Shown: positions 45,925-57,190, counted from the stretch's first letter. The stretch: 64,000 bases of DNA from Ophiura sarsii (GCA_035610835.1 CM069452.1:71148919-71212918); one strand, 5' to 3'. The notes: generated by a model not told the origin, from the sequence alone. Program-made: numbers and translations.

Positions 45925-46200
45925 AAATAATAATAAGCTTACTAAAAAACAAAATATCAGCTAAATCACTCTTAATTAATGCAAATTTATAGTGGAGATT
46001 CACTTGAAATGGGTTTATTTATATATATAGTCAAATCTGTGCATTTTGTTTACTCTTATACTCGCTAAAATGTGATTTTCACTTCCATGTTTACCATGAC
46101 GCCATCTTGAAACACGCATGACACAATTTCGACAAAAGATGGCGCCCTAACAATCAAACCAGAGTATGTTTGGAGTGATTCAGGAATCCCGAGTCCCGCC
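45925..46200. repeat. Dispersed repeat related to 40595-40900
   Basis: It shares TTAATGCAAATTTATAG, TGTGCATTTTG, CTCGCTAAAATGTGAT and ACAAAAGATGGCGCCCTAAC with the region around the 64-bp palindrome and with 38120-38190. Confidence 0.65.
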
Positions 46201-46415
46201 CGAAAAAGTACAGATAAGAGTAAAGATAATTTTTTCCATTGATGATTTTTTTTAACTACTACGATAAACAAACATTACAATATTACAATACAGGTAATAC
46301 ATGATTACGAATAGTCTATAAAATGAGTGTGGATAACTGTTATAGTAACATCAACAATTAAACTTGACATTGCAAACCAACAATGGTTACTGTACAAAAA
46401 TACAGGAAAACTTAC

Positions 46416-46796
46416 TTAAAGGCATATTATGTGATCTTTTCCAGAGAGTGCCCTCTATTCATGATTTTTTTTAGAAAGTAGATTTTCTTGCAGATTTACA
46501 TTTCCGATCATAAATCATACATACATTCCAAGTTACAGAGCGATACGATTCCTAATTACCTCAAAATCATGGTTTTAGAGTGAATTTAGAGTGAAAAATA
46601 TAAACTGTCGGAATTCCGACAGTTTATTTTCACTCTAAAACCATGATTTTGAAGTAATTAAGAATCGTATCGCCCTGTAACTGGGAATGTATGCATGATT
46701 TATGATCAGAAATGTAAATCTGCAAGAAAATCTGCTTTCTATTTTTTTTTCGATGTTGAGGGCGTTCCCTGGAAAGATCACATAATATACCTTTAA
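46416..46796. mobile_element. Palindromic MITE, copy A1, complete
   Basis: 381 bp, TTAA-AGGCATATTATGTGATC to GATCACATAATATACCT-TTAA. The two arms of about 185 bp are nearly exact inverses meeting at the apex TGTCGGAATTCCGACA (46606-46621). The whole element is one hairpin. Confidence 0.9.
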
Positions 46797-46977
46797 TCAC
46801 ACAATAAATTACAAAATATCAATTCAATTATACAAATATATAGCATGTGAAAGACTTCCCATGTTTGTGTGTTTATAAGCTGTACTTTTTTTAAACTCCG
46901 GACCCATTCTGTTATATTTCTATAATATGCTCAGATTGTTCCCCTTTTGCACATCACCGAGTAAACTATACTAAATT

Positions 46978-47378
46978 GACAAAAGGAAGTAACTCCATTT
47001 TGATGATTTTGAGAGACAAGGCAAAAACTGACGAATTATTCTTGATGTATCTCTTAAAATTTTAATTATTTGGTTGAAATATTTGTTTTGATAAACAAAT
47101 ATCATGTCACATACTTAATCAACAAATGTCAATTGGTTGAGTTTGTAATTAATTGAATTAGAAAAATGAATATAATTGATTACTAATTGTGGTCAATGCT
47201 TCTTTTTGTCATGGTTTTTCAAAGTATATCCTATACTTTGCGTGTACAAATTTGAGGAAGCAAAGACTGAGCGGGAATTTGTTTCAATGATGCGAAGACT
47301 TATCTGGTCTAAACCTTTATTATACTGAAAGATATTATTATCGCTTTTGAAAATAAATTGGAGTTACTTCCTTTTGTC
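46978..47378. mobile_element. Fold-back element with GACAAAAGGAAGTAACTCC ends
   Basis: GACAAAAGGAAGTAACTCC at the left pairs with GGAGTTACTTCCTTTTGTC at the right, 401 bp apart end to end. The interior is A/T-rich and non-coding. Confidence 0.8.
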
Positions 47379-48320
47379 GTGGTGAGGCAGTATAAATGTA
47401 TCTGTGTCATCAGCCAGGAAGCAGGAAGGAAGGATGCTCTCTATTCACACACACAAAACACTCAGGCCAGTATATTGTTTGTACCTACAATGAAACATAT
47501 GTGACCCGTCACAACAAACAAACTAGTTATCTCCAGAAAAGGAAAATGGATTTGTTTAATCTCACGTTTATACAAAGCTTTAAAATGACACCTAATCTAT
47601 TGAAATTGAAGATAAAACACAACATTGTACGAAGCTTTACAGGTGATGAACTAACCCCTTTTATCAGGGTAGAGAAAAAATATTTTCTCTCTGGGAACTT
47701 TTTTTGCTAGGCGAGTTATTTTCTGTGAGATTATCCTAACGCAGCTTGCCATATGCCTATTTCTTAATTATAGCACCGGCTTATCTAGCATTAGCAAGAG
47801 ATGCCTTTATTCAATGATACGCAAACTCATTGTTGAGGTCCAGGGAGTGCAGCCCAGGAGTTAGCTGGGGAGATTTATCCAGGGAGGGCACCAGCATCAA
47901 CACAGGGAGGCATATTAAAAAAAATCTTGGGGATATGAAATTGTACCAGTATCGAGCAATACTGGCAAATTTTGTGTGCCAGTATTCTGCGATACTAGTA
48001 TCTTGGGACCTAAAGGATACCTTTTCCTTAAATTATACTACAAATGGGTTTTTGGTGTGTGTTTTTCTTGGATATTTAAACCAGCTTTTAAACAAAGGAC
48101 ACCGATTTGTATTTGTTTTTCATTTGTTTTGTTTTGCCTTTGTTTTTTGTTTTTGTATTGTTTTAATTATTTTGTATGCTTTTGTTTTTTTGTTTTTTGA
48201 CCAATATCAAATTCGAAATTGTTGATGATAAGACTTGACATTATAAACTGAATTGTTGATCTCTAAACTATGTACGGAAATGTTCACATTCAGAATGTGA
48301 TAGGATGATGAGTTGTTTTG
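47379..48320. other. Intergenic, with CCAGTATCG dyads at 47943-48010
   Basis: ACCAGTATCGAGCAATACTGG and GCCAGTATTCTGCGATACTAG are followed by GGGACCTAAAGGATAC, echoing 52860-53215. The T-rich stretch 48020-48200 holds compositional open frames only. Confidence 0.6.
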
Positions 48321-48372
48321 ATCTGGCAACCCATGTTGCATTGTCAATCTGGCAACCCATGTTGCATTGTCA
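48321..48372 (+). repeat. Exact 26-bp tandem duplication
   Basis: ATCTGGCAACCCATGTTGCA plus TTGTCA occurs twice back to back without a mismatch. Confidence 0.95.
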
Positions 48373-48513
48373 GTTAGGATTGACTATATATAAGCTACAA
48401 GTGATTGAAAGCTCTTGAATGTTATTACTTTATCTACGTAATTGTATATATTGGCTATGTAAAATCAGTATTATGAAAAACATTTTGGTACCAAGTTTTA
48501 AACAAGGGTAGTT

Positions 48514-48930
48514 AATGAGGTTACGAAACCTTGTATAGTGAATGAGGTTATGCAACCTCGTAGAGAATGAGGTTATGCAACCATCTTGTGAATGAGGTTA
48601 CAAAACTTCATTGATAATGAGGTTACAAAACCTTGTAATAAATGAGGTTATGAAACCTTGTTGTACAGGAGCTTATGCAACCATGTAGTGAATGAGGTTA
48701 CGTAACTTTGTAGTAAATGAGATTACGAAACCTCGTTGTAAATGAGGTTACGAAACTTTGTTGTTAATGAGGTCACGAAATCTCGTTGTAAATGAGGTTA
48801 CGAAAGCTTACAGGAAATGAGGGTACGAAATCTTGCAGTGAATGAGGTTATATAGAACCTTGGAGTGTATAAGGTAACGAAACCTCATAATTAACGAGAT
48901 TACAAAAGCTTGCAGTAAACGAGGTTTCAA
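48514..48930 (+). repeat. 25-bp minisatellite, AATGAGGTTACGAAACC..., 17 units
   Basis: Seventeen units of mostly 25 bp, with consensus close to AATGAGGTTACGAAACCTTG plus TNGTR. Within a unit, GAGGTT and AACCTC/T are inverted, and the same words also pair between neighbouring units. Short minus-strand frames are by-products. Confidence 0.95.
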
Positions 48931-49241
48931 AATTTGCGATCCAATAGGGGTGACAGTGTCAAGTGTTTTTGATAGTAAATAACCAAGGAGATCCTTCACA
49001 ACAAATAAGTTGTCATGTTGTGCAATTTGATAATTGATCAAGTTCTCATAATTATGTACACATTATTTCTTGTTACCACACACGACATAAAATTACAGTC
49101 AGTGAAAATTTCACAGACCATCCGGGAATTGAACCATAGACCTGCGAGTGGGTTACTTAGATGGCCCGCTCTAGCAACCGATCTCAGTAATGAGTTACAT
49201 GGAATAAAACAGGGATTATATTATGTGTGTGGGTTTGTGAT

Positions 49242-49530
49242 TATAGGCAACAATAAAAAACACCACACTAACCCTGTTCTATGGGCAAAGGGATGTCTCA
49301 GGTAGGGTTGGTCGATCAGACAATTTTTGTTGTCGTTTTCAAAATTATCATGAACATTTTGTGAAGATTTTGGTGAAATTTTCAACAAATTTCGAAAGAA
49401 AAATTCAAACAATTTTAATTTGTTTCAAAAACAACAACACAAAATCTAAAAATTTTCAAATTTTGTGTTATTCTAAAAAAAATGGGTTTATTGTGCCCAT
49501 AAAATAGGTTTTTGTTTATTTTGCCTTATT
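49242..49530. mobile_element. GGCC-family MITE (CCCTGTTCTATGGGC)
   Basis: It runs from GGCAACAATAAAAAACACCA, CCCTGTTCTATGGGC and GGTTGGTCG to GTGCCCATAAAATAGG and TTTTATTTGCC-like TTTGCC. Same family as 30366-30648. Confidence 0.65.
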
Positions 49531-49802
49531 GGTTGATTTCCCAAACATTTGAACCATATAGATATAATCGCAGTTTTACTCCATTCAAAACTAAATATCG
49601 GTAAGAAAAATAAAAGTTTAGGTTAAAATTAAATATATTCCGTTAAAATGTTTATTGTTTGAGTGACTGAACAGGTTGTGATATGATATATTTTTTTGTT
49701 TTGTGAAAAGATAATTTTGTTTCAGGGAAAACGTCAGCTAAAAACCCAGAAAATGGGCTTCCTACTAGTTTGTACCGACTCTTTAGACAGAGTGTGTCCA
49801 TA

Positions 49803-50060
49803 GCTGCCCTTTTATGGCAAAAGAATGTATCTTATATGTAGTTTTCTAACAGTATACTTCCTTTTAACATGATCAAAGTTAGCTTTTTTCTCCATAAATC
49901 ATGTAGTGTTAAAGGCAGTATATTACTTTTATTGTCTTTAAAAGTTGCAACCTTTTCCTAAGTGAGTATTATTGAACCAAGTTTACACAATCCATGTTAA
50001 AGGGAAGTATATCATTAGGAAATTACATAAAAGATACATCCTTTTGCCATAAAAGGGCTG
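49803..50060. mobile_element. MITE with CCCTTTTATGGCAAAAG ends, copy 1
   Basis: CCCTTTTATGGCAAAAGAAT pairs with ATCCTTTTGCCATAAAAGGG. TACTTCCTTTTAACATG and CATGTTAAAGGGAAGTA form an inner inverted pair. It is very like 54543-54775, suggesting recent activity. Confidence 0.85.
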
Positions 50061-50181
50061 AATTAGATCGATGTCTGGTCTCATACCATACATTTTTGTT
50101 GAATGCTGCCCTCTCTAGTTGACTGGCTGTGTTTGGTACAGTAGGTTTGGGTGAAACAGGCAGTCAAAAGGTTGCCATTTC

Positions 50182-50350
50182 CAGCCCTTCAGCATGTATA
50201 AAGTAATACTTCCTATGTACAACCTTTTGGTAGTCTGCTCTAAACATATTCAAGGGCCGAAAACACATCTATTAAAACCTGAACAAGTATAAAACAACAC
50301 TTCCTATGCCAATCGGCTAGCAATTTTACTTTATACACGCTGAAGGGCCA
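50182..50350. mobile_element. CCCTTCAGCATG-family MITE, third copy
   Basis: It runs from CAGCCCTTCAGCATGTATAA to ACACGCTGAAGGGCC, with GTAGTCTGCTCTAAACAT inside. Confidence 0.8.
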
Positions 50351-50842
50351 AAAAAAATATACACAGTTTTGACGGAACAGTGACGATATACTTCTTGTCA
50401 CTTCCAAGTTGAGAGGTTACCATGGTAACATCAGTGTGATTCCACTGAACGCGTCATGATATCACGCACGTAACAACATCGCGACGGCGTTTGCATCCTT
50501 GGGATCAAAGATGAATGCCGTTCGGGGCGCAGGAAGTGCTGTTGATGTTTAGAGCAGGAAAAGGAGGCGCCAAAACCTCTCATAATACCCTGTCCATTGT
50601 CACGTCTAATAGACGTATCTCTCATTGGGTATGCCTACATCATACTTCCTTTTGTAATAGTGTTGGTTATTGCATTGTCACAATGTCTCGTAGTTGAAAG
50701 ATATAAAGAGTTGAAGGAATTTGAAGTAAAATTTCCTTTCTTTTTCAAATTCTAATGTATATAACGGTAGATAAATATTTGATTCAAAAGAAAGTTGTCA
50801 TTATTTCCTGACATTGTGTCTCAGTGATATGGCTGTTTAATG

Positions 50843-51061
50843 TTATCAACTTCCACGTGGCTTATTAGTTTAACCATATACAAAACAGATTTCTCAGAAA
50901 CTTTCAAAGTTAATCTGAAGAATTTCTGAACCAATACTAGGCATGTTTGTACTTGTTTTTATGCATCTCATGGTGAATTTCAATAATGTTGAAATTTTTG
51001 TAACATTTTGTGAAATTTTTGAACTGTCGTCTGCAGACGACCGCCACACGGAAAGGGTTAA
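50843..51061 (-). mobile_element. TTAA-flanked MITE (CACTTTCC family), copy 9
   Basis: It runs from ACTTCCACGTGGCTTATTAG to CGCCACACGGAAAGGGTTAA. The left terminus is decayed. Confidence 0.8.
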
Positions 51062-51564
51062 CTCTGTAATGGGTAAAAGGAAGTATGATGTAGTTTATCT
51101 GAATACCAGATACGCCGCTTTGTTCAAAATCTGTCATGGTTTTTCCATCTTTTTCGTAATATATTACGCAAACATTAACAAAAGGGCTCTGATAGATTTC
51201 TGCCATTATCCCATTTTGTATCGTTTTATTATAATACTAGCTCTGGGTCTGAATCCAATTTATAGCCAACTTTGAAACATATCTGTAAATTAGTCTTGTA
51301 GAAATACTATTGATAGTTTTATAGGTCAGAGGTCAGCTATAGGAATTGACCTGTTGCTCTGTACCTCATGTATGTGCAAAATAATCTTCCTTATACAACA
51401 GAATCATATATCACCATCCCTCCTTTTTTAGGGATGTCCACCGTCACACCATACCTTTTGTACTGAAATGAACTTTGCCCCCTTGTAACTGGGGTGTACA
51501 CTAACAAAGTAGAGTGGTTCCGTTGGTTCAAACTCTGCTCAAAGTAGAATATCAAAATAGAAGG

Positions 51565-52008
51565 TATAGTTTATCAGCTCCCGATTGGCAAGAAATGTGC
51601 ATTTTTAATCTCTCGGCATGCAAAAGTAATACAAGCTTATGTGTCCTATTTTGGCATACACACACTGTTTTGCTATGTACACACGTCACACATGTTTCAC
51701 AGTGCGCGATGCGAGCCTTTTGCTTGCTCACATTCTTCTACATTTATGCGCTGCTTTTAACCCCCTGGGCACTACCTGTCTTTCGTACAAGAATTCTCAT
51801 TGGTCAATTACATGATATAATCATTTTGATGACCAATTACAGTTTTGCTTATAAATATTTAATGCTAGTATTTTTAAATTTTTTAATTATTCTAACGATG
51901 TCTCTGATTGTCACAATATTTGACACATTCTGAATTTTAACCAATCGTCCGGTAGTTCTCAGGGGGTTAAGCAGATTCACCAATTTGGAACTGACGGAAC
52001 TATTATAG
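51565..52008. mobile_element. TATAGTTT-family MITE with another MITE inserted
   Basis: The ends TATAGTTTATCAGCTCCCGA and TTGGAACTGACGGAAC are of the same family as 21868-22090. It is interrupted at 51757-51970 by a complete TTAA-CCCCCTGGG...AGGGGG-TTAA element (second copy of the CCCCCTGAG family), flanked by TTAA on both sides. Confidence 0.8.
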
Positions 52009-52434
52009 TTATGGTGTAGGGGGTGACTGTGCCCGTGGGATGGTGATATTATGGATTCTTCAAGATGTATAAATTGGAAACATGGTTCTATTCTATATCT
52101 GTACATATTTAAGGGAATGGTCATTATTTACACAGGGAAAATAAACGGTCAGGGGGAATTGGACCAAACATCTGTATGTGGGATGGGGTGCGGTGGGGTG
52201 GGGATAAAAGGCGATAAATTGTAATAGCTGGATGAGTGAGGGAGGGGAATGCCTTTTTTGTTCAATAAAAAAAACATGCCATCTGCAAAAAGTGTGCAAC
52301 TTAGCTGATTGAAATTTCCTCCAATACCCCTGCTGTAAATAGTGACCACCTGCTAAGGGTTATTTGAATGTTTTTATATATAACTTGAATGAATCTAAAT
52401 ACAACTGTTCTTCGTCAATGTTGTAGCATGACCA

Positions 52435-52650
52435 TAAAACACTATAATTTCGCGGATACTTTATTTCGTGAATTTGAAATTGCTGCTATTTTTGCGGGCA
52501 TTTAATTTCAAGAATCTGGACTGTTTAATTACTGTTACTTTCAATGCAAATTTGTCAGTTTCATGGGTATTTAATTTTGCGAATCCACACCCCTTGCAAA
52601 ATTTGTGAAATTAAATCCCTCGCGAAATTAAGTGGTTTTACAGTATTTGG
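52435..52650 (-). mobile_element. CGCGAAATTA-family MITE, minus copy
   Basis: It runs from AAAACACTATAATTTCGCGG to CGCGAAATTAAGTGGTTTTA then CAGTA. Confidence 0.8.
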
Positions 52651-52859
52651 GATTGCGTCCGATGTATAGTTGTATTGTTTGTACCATGAGCAAGTTGTAA
52701 TTGACACTATCCTAAAAGGAAGTATACTACATGTTAACCGAATGGCACATATAACCTTTTTGCTGTGTGGGATGAAAACCAGATTGCTCTGTATCAAGTA
52801 CTCTGTTTCTGGAAAAATGTAGCATTGATATGAGGGGGAAAGTGTTCTAAAGGTCCCAG

Positions 52860-53215
52860 ATTCGGACCTGTACTAGTATTGTCTGATACAGCAACACTCA
52901 GTGTGGTCGATACTGGTACAAAGTCGGTGTTCCAGTATCGGATGATACTGGCACTTACAAAATGTTCCAGAATCAGGCGATACTGGTACACAATTATGTA
53001 CCAGTATCGTTCAATACTGGGACAAATCACTACTGGTCGCATGTGTACCAGTATTACCTGATATAAGAACATAAAAATGTACATTCCAGTATCGCTCGAT
53101 ACTGGCATACAATTTGGAATATTAAGACTGCACCAGTATCAAGTGATACTAGCAAATTTCATGCGCCAGTATCGTGCAATACTGGTATACCAGTATCTGG
53201 GACCTAAAGTACACT
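52860..53215. repeat. Cluster of CCAGTATCG...CGATACTGG dyads
   Basis: Short inverted repeats of the type CCAGTATCGCTCGATACTGG recur near 52932, 52966, 53000, 53047 (half), 53083, 53130, 53163 and 53186 (half), separated by non-matching spacers of roughly 12-28 bp. It ends with CCAGTATCTGGGACCTAAAG, as at 47990-48015. Confidence 0.85.
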
Positions 53216-53294
53216 TTTTTGATATGAGAAAGAAAGAAAACTAGGGGAGTGCAATTTCTCCGAATTTTTTTCTCCGTAATCTTTCTTTTATACC

Positions 53295-53803
53295 TAAGGG
53301 GAAATAAAAAAACCAGTTTGCCTCAGAAGACTGCACGTGTAGCTTTAAAGGAGTAATTCTGTTATACCCTTCACAGGGGTATTCATAGTGCGTGATTTTT
53401 AAGAACGACGCATTCTACCGATGGTGTGTAGGAATAAAAGAATTATGCCGCTTTTAAAATTCACATTTGTCCGCATAACTTTACCCCTCTTTTTGTCTTG
53501 AACTTTTGAAAATGATGGTGACTGTATTTATGGAATGATTTTTTCCAATATTAAAACATTAAACTCAAGAAAAAACAACTGACTCCAGTGACTTATTGGA
53601 CTACGCTTCTTGAAATTTCAATTCCACTTTGTTAAGTACTATATTAGCTTCATTATCTTGCTTCACAAAGCCCCTCACGTTTAAAAACAACAACACAAAA
53701 ACGCATTTTGCATAGCATTTTTTACACCAAAAACCCCCCCCCCCCCAAAAATGTGCATACCTTTTTTGAGGTGTCTTCTGAGACAAACATTTTTTTTATT
53801 TGG
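53295..53803. mobile_element. GGCC-ended element with CAGAAGACTGCAC sub-end
   Basis: GGGGAAATAAAAAAACCAGT and GCCTCAGAAGACTGCAC at the left pair with GGTGTCTTCTGAGACAAAC and TTTATTTGGCC at the right. A C10 tract lies near 53729. No ORF of note. Confidence 0.6.
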
Positions 53804-53815
53804 CCTCATCAATCA

Positions 53816-54020
53816 CTAATCTCTCCAGTATTATGTGCGCTAGTGCTGTGAGACCCGAGCGCAAATGTTCGCAAGTTATGCGATTCAGGAAGATTGTCGA
53901 GGCTGATGTGGTCATAACCATAGCAGCACCGCTGAATCTTCTGTTCCTGATCTTTGTTTGAAGAATAAGCCATTTTATCCTCCATGAAATATTGGACAAT
54001 CCAGCCGGCACCTGACAACA
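53816..54020 (-). other. Coding-like orphan segment, not recognised
   Basis: Minus-strand frames of 70 and 107 codons overlap here, with GC content and codon texture more like an exon than the neighbours (for example DNLPESHNLRTFALGSHSTS in one frame). I do not recognise a family. It directly abuts the GGCC element end. Upstream, TACGGGATCACCAGTGCTC occurs twice (about 54022-54064). It could be a captured exon fragment or chance. Confidence 0.15.
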
Positions 54021-54542
54021 TACGGGATCACCAGTGCTCCTGGTATACGGGATCACCAGTGCTCTGGGGGGCGGGGGGGGGGGGGGGGAAGGTGGTACTC
54101 GCATATATGAGGTATACATACAGGAATGTGTCGCTCTGAAGGGTCACTTTTTTGCCAAAATTCCTTAAATTTGTCCTGGAAAACCCTAAACTTGGGTCCC
54201 AAATCGCAAAAAAAACCACTCTGAACATTGATAAGAGCCCAGTCAATTAGCCATTTTTAGGTATCAATACATCTAAAAAATGTCAAACCTCCAGCCACGT
54301 CAAAACATAATTTTAGTATCACCACACCCCCCCCCTTGTTAATGCAAGATCATTACACTTCTCTTATAATTGTAATGCCGTAAAGTAAGTCTTCACTATA
54401 ATTAAGATTTCAAGAATTGTTTACTGAAATTGGAAGGAAGAGGGATCAATTTTGTTGAATATATTTTGTAAACAGTTCTGTACAATTGTTATTATTATTA
54501 TCATATATGTACACACGCTAGGTTTCCAGGTTATTTACTCAG

Positions 54543-54775
54543 CAGCCCTTTTATGGCAAAAGAATGTATCTTATATGTAGTTTTCTAATAGTATACTTCC
54601 TTTTAACATGATCAAAGTTAGTTTTTAGTGGTAAAAGGCAGTATATTACTTTTATTGTCTTTACAAGTTGCAATCTTTTCCTATTATTGAACCTAGTTAA
54701 CACAATCCATGTTAAAAGGAAGTATATCATTAGGATAGTACAAATAAGATACATCCTTTTGCCATAAAAGGGCTG
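54543..54775. mobile_element. MITE with CCCTTTTATGGCAAAAG ends, copy 2
   Basis: CAGCCCTTTTATGGCAAAAG and CTTTTGCCATAAAAGGGCTG are exact inverses. It is closely similar to 49803-50060 except for a small central deletion. Confidence 0.85.
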
Positions 54776-55260
54776 TGTGGAGCTTGGACATGTAAAACAA
54801 AAGTTTTGTTTGCTGTGATAAGACCCTAATAAATTGTCAGAGAAGGCAAAAATGTTACAAATTAGCACTAATTTGTAACATTTTTGGGGGGAAAATTGAT
54901 ATCATGTTAAGTTTGTCTTTTTTTTCAAATTTATTTTTTGGGTGCAAATATATTTAAAAGTTGAGACAGAACCTTTTGACACTCGGTTTGTTGAACCCAA
55001 AGATTCACCGAAAAAGAGAGTTATGGTGCAGGCGGCCATTTTGTATTACGAAATACAGCACGCATGTCTGTCACACAAGTTATAGCAGACATTTTCACTA
55101 TGGTGACCGGGATATTAATATTTTGAGGGGCAATCATACTGTGAATTCTCTTTCAATTCTGCTTGCCTGTTTAATGCATGATTATGTTACTTCTTTCGCT
55201 TACAGGGAAAGTTCAAATAATACAAGAACAGATGAAATATCAATGGTCTGGAACATTTTA
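54776..55260. other. Intergenic, no gene seen
   Basis: AAATGTTACAAATTAGCACT/AATTTGTAACATTT forms a short palindrome near 54848-54885. The 131-codon frame starting at 54961 is not recognised and runs into a MITE. Confidence 0.4.
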
Positions 55261-55470
55261 TTAACCCTGGGGTCTACCTGTCTATCTTACAGTGGTTCTG
55301 ATTGGTTTATTACAAGATGTACTCATATGAATAGCCAATTCAAATGCAGCTTGTAAGATGTTTCACTCCCATCTTTATCAGGGATACTATTCTAACAATG
55401 TCTCTCATTGGTGCAATAAATGATGTATCCATCTTTTTAACCAATCGGCCGGTAGTTCTCAGGGGGTTAA
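55261..55470. mobile_element. TTAA-flanked MITE (CCCCCTGAG family), copy 3
   Basis: It runs from TTAACCCTGGGGTCTACC to GGTAGTTCTCAGGGGGTTAA, with TCTCATTGG and AACCAATCGG words inside. Confidence 0.85.
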
Positions 55471-55550
55471 AGGTTTTATTGCAGCAAATAATAAACGGTT
55501 GTTTTTATGTGGCCTTACTACTAAGGAATTGTGTAATATGTTTAAATGTG

Positions 55551-55777
55551 TTAACACTTTCCACGCGGCACCAACATTTTACAAAATTTCAAAAAATGTC
55601 AGAATTATTGAATTTCATCCCCATATTTGGAATCACCATGAGAAATGCATTAAGAGAAGTACAAACACGCCTAGTATTGGTTCAGTAATTCTCGAGATAG
55701 ACATTGAAAATTGGGAAAGGTTTCTGAAAAATCTGTTTTGTATATGGTAAAACTAATAGCCGCGTGGTAAGTGTTAA
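55551..55777 (+). mobile_element. TTAA-flanked MITE (CACTTTCC family), copy 10
   Basis: It runs from TTAACACTTTCCACGCGGCA to GCCGCGTGGTAAGTGTTAA. It lacks the GTCTGCAGAC block. Confidence 0.85.
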
Positions 55778-55851
55778 GACCCAGTGTAATGTCGAGTCGT
55801 CAGTCAGTTCATGGGCAGATATGTGCAACAATGATGTAGTGAAGTAGGATT

Positions 55852-56058
55852 TTAACCCCCTGCCTATCTAACAGTGTCTCTGATTGGATGATTACAACAT
55901 ATACTCATTTGAATAGCCAATTAAAATACAGCATCAATAATATTTCTTTTGATCTTTATCTGGGATACAATTTATCCAATAAACAATGTTTCTGATTGGT
56001 TCAGCAAATGATGTATCCATGTTAGTGACCAATCAGCTGGTAGTTCTTAGGGGGTTAA
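55852..56058. mobile_element. TTAA-flanked MITE (CCCCCTGAG family), copy 4
   Basis: It runs from TTAACCCCCTGCCTATC to GGTAGTTCTTAGGGGGTTAA, most similar to copy 3. Confidence 0.85.
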
Positions 56059-57065
56059 AAAAAATTAAAAATGTACACTTGCTAAAATAAAATCAAAATG
56101 TTATTTTAGATTGTTGTGTCTGAGTCTTTTTCATGATGTTGTACAAGGTGGTTTATTTAGTAGATTTTTAAAAATTTATTTGTATCTTAACTCTAACCCC
56201 GTGAGTGCTAAAAAAATGCTAATCCTAAGTCCATCTTCAAGCGCCTGTGCCGCCGGTTTTCGATGATGTAATCAAACATGCATATATAATGAGCGCGGTA
56301 TACTGCGCTAATGAGTAGCTGAGGGCCGTGGCTTAGTCAGAGTCCAGAGGGTCCCCTGATTGGTTTCCGGCAATTTAGTTTGTGTTTTTTGTTTAAAAAT
56401 TGTGATCCTGGTAAAAATAACCCTAAACCGATGTTAGGGTCAATGAAGATTTGGCATCACTTGACAAACAAATCTCACACCTCTTGTGTATGAAATATGA
56501 TATGTATTAGATAAGTATATATAAAGATATCATGTAGGCTATGTGCAATTGAGTTGTCCACGAACTCCCTTCTCGGTTCCTTCCACAGGAGTTTTAACTG
56601 GCCTACATATTGATTGTGGGCTGTAATTCGCTATAGAAGGGATTTGTGAGATATTGGACAGATACAAATTGAAAATATACAATGTATATACATAGCAGAG
56701 ATGGAAATACCCACATAACTTTCCACCCGATGTTGACTAGGATCTACACACTTTGTGGACTTGGAATATTTCTAACCATAGACGGCTACCGTCTATGTTC
56801 TAACCCAACTTTTACAAAAAGAAATAAATCAGTTGGAAAAAGTGGTCATAGTGGGAATCGAACCATGGACCTCTGCATTGTAAAATATGCAAGTCAACCA
56901 CTAGACTAGCGAAGGGTGGACTGGCCAAGACATGATTTTAATCGTTCTTATTATTATACGTAATAAAGCTATACTACTGTTATGATCAGTACATACAATA
57001 TTATTAATAGAGCCTGCGACACACATGATCATCAACTCCGGTTGGAAAGTCATGTGCATATACAT
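56059..57065. other. Intergenic with tRNA-like segment at 56838-56912
   Basis: On the minus strand, TAGTCTAGTGGTTGACTTGC (D-arm-like) and ATGGTTCGATTCCCAC (T-arm-like) flank a TGCAT/ATGCA stem with an 8-nt loop. No acceptor stem pairs, so a tRNA-derived SINE or pseudogene is more likely than a working tRNA. Nothing else is recognised. Confidence 0.4.
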
Positions 57066-57190
57066 AAGTTAGACCATTGGAACGGTAGTTGCTACTCAGA
57101 GTTTCACGCTTGTGCAATCATCAAACAACTGATGAATAATCGATCGCAAGCGTGAAACTCAGAGTAGCAACTACCGTTCCAAAGATCTAA
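57066..57190. repeat. Fold-back repeat, 47-bp arms
   Basis: GGAACGGTAGTTGCTACTCA, then GAGTTTCACGCTTG, pairs with CAAGCGTGAAACTC at the other side. Arms of about 45 bp with one or two mismatches; about 32 bp loop. Confidence 0.85.

Noticed and set aside
47830..48225. 131-codon frame rich in Phe, Val and Leu resembling membrane segments
   Set aside because: Arises from T-rich DNA (TTTTGTTTTG words); starts within a dyad repeat; no family match.
52860..53215. CRISPR-like array of repeats and spacers
   Set aside because: Repeats are imperfect dyads, spacers vary in size, the context is an animal genome and there are no cas genes.
54961..55356. 131-codon plus frame
   Set aside because: Runs into a TTAA-flanked MITE and has no recognisable domain.
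56838..56912. Functional tRNA gene
   Set aside because: A- and B-box-like words are present but the acceptor stem does not pair and the anticodon loop has eight bases.
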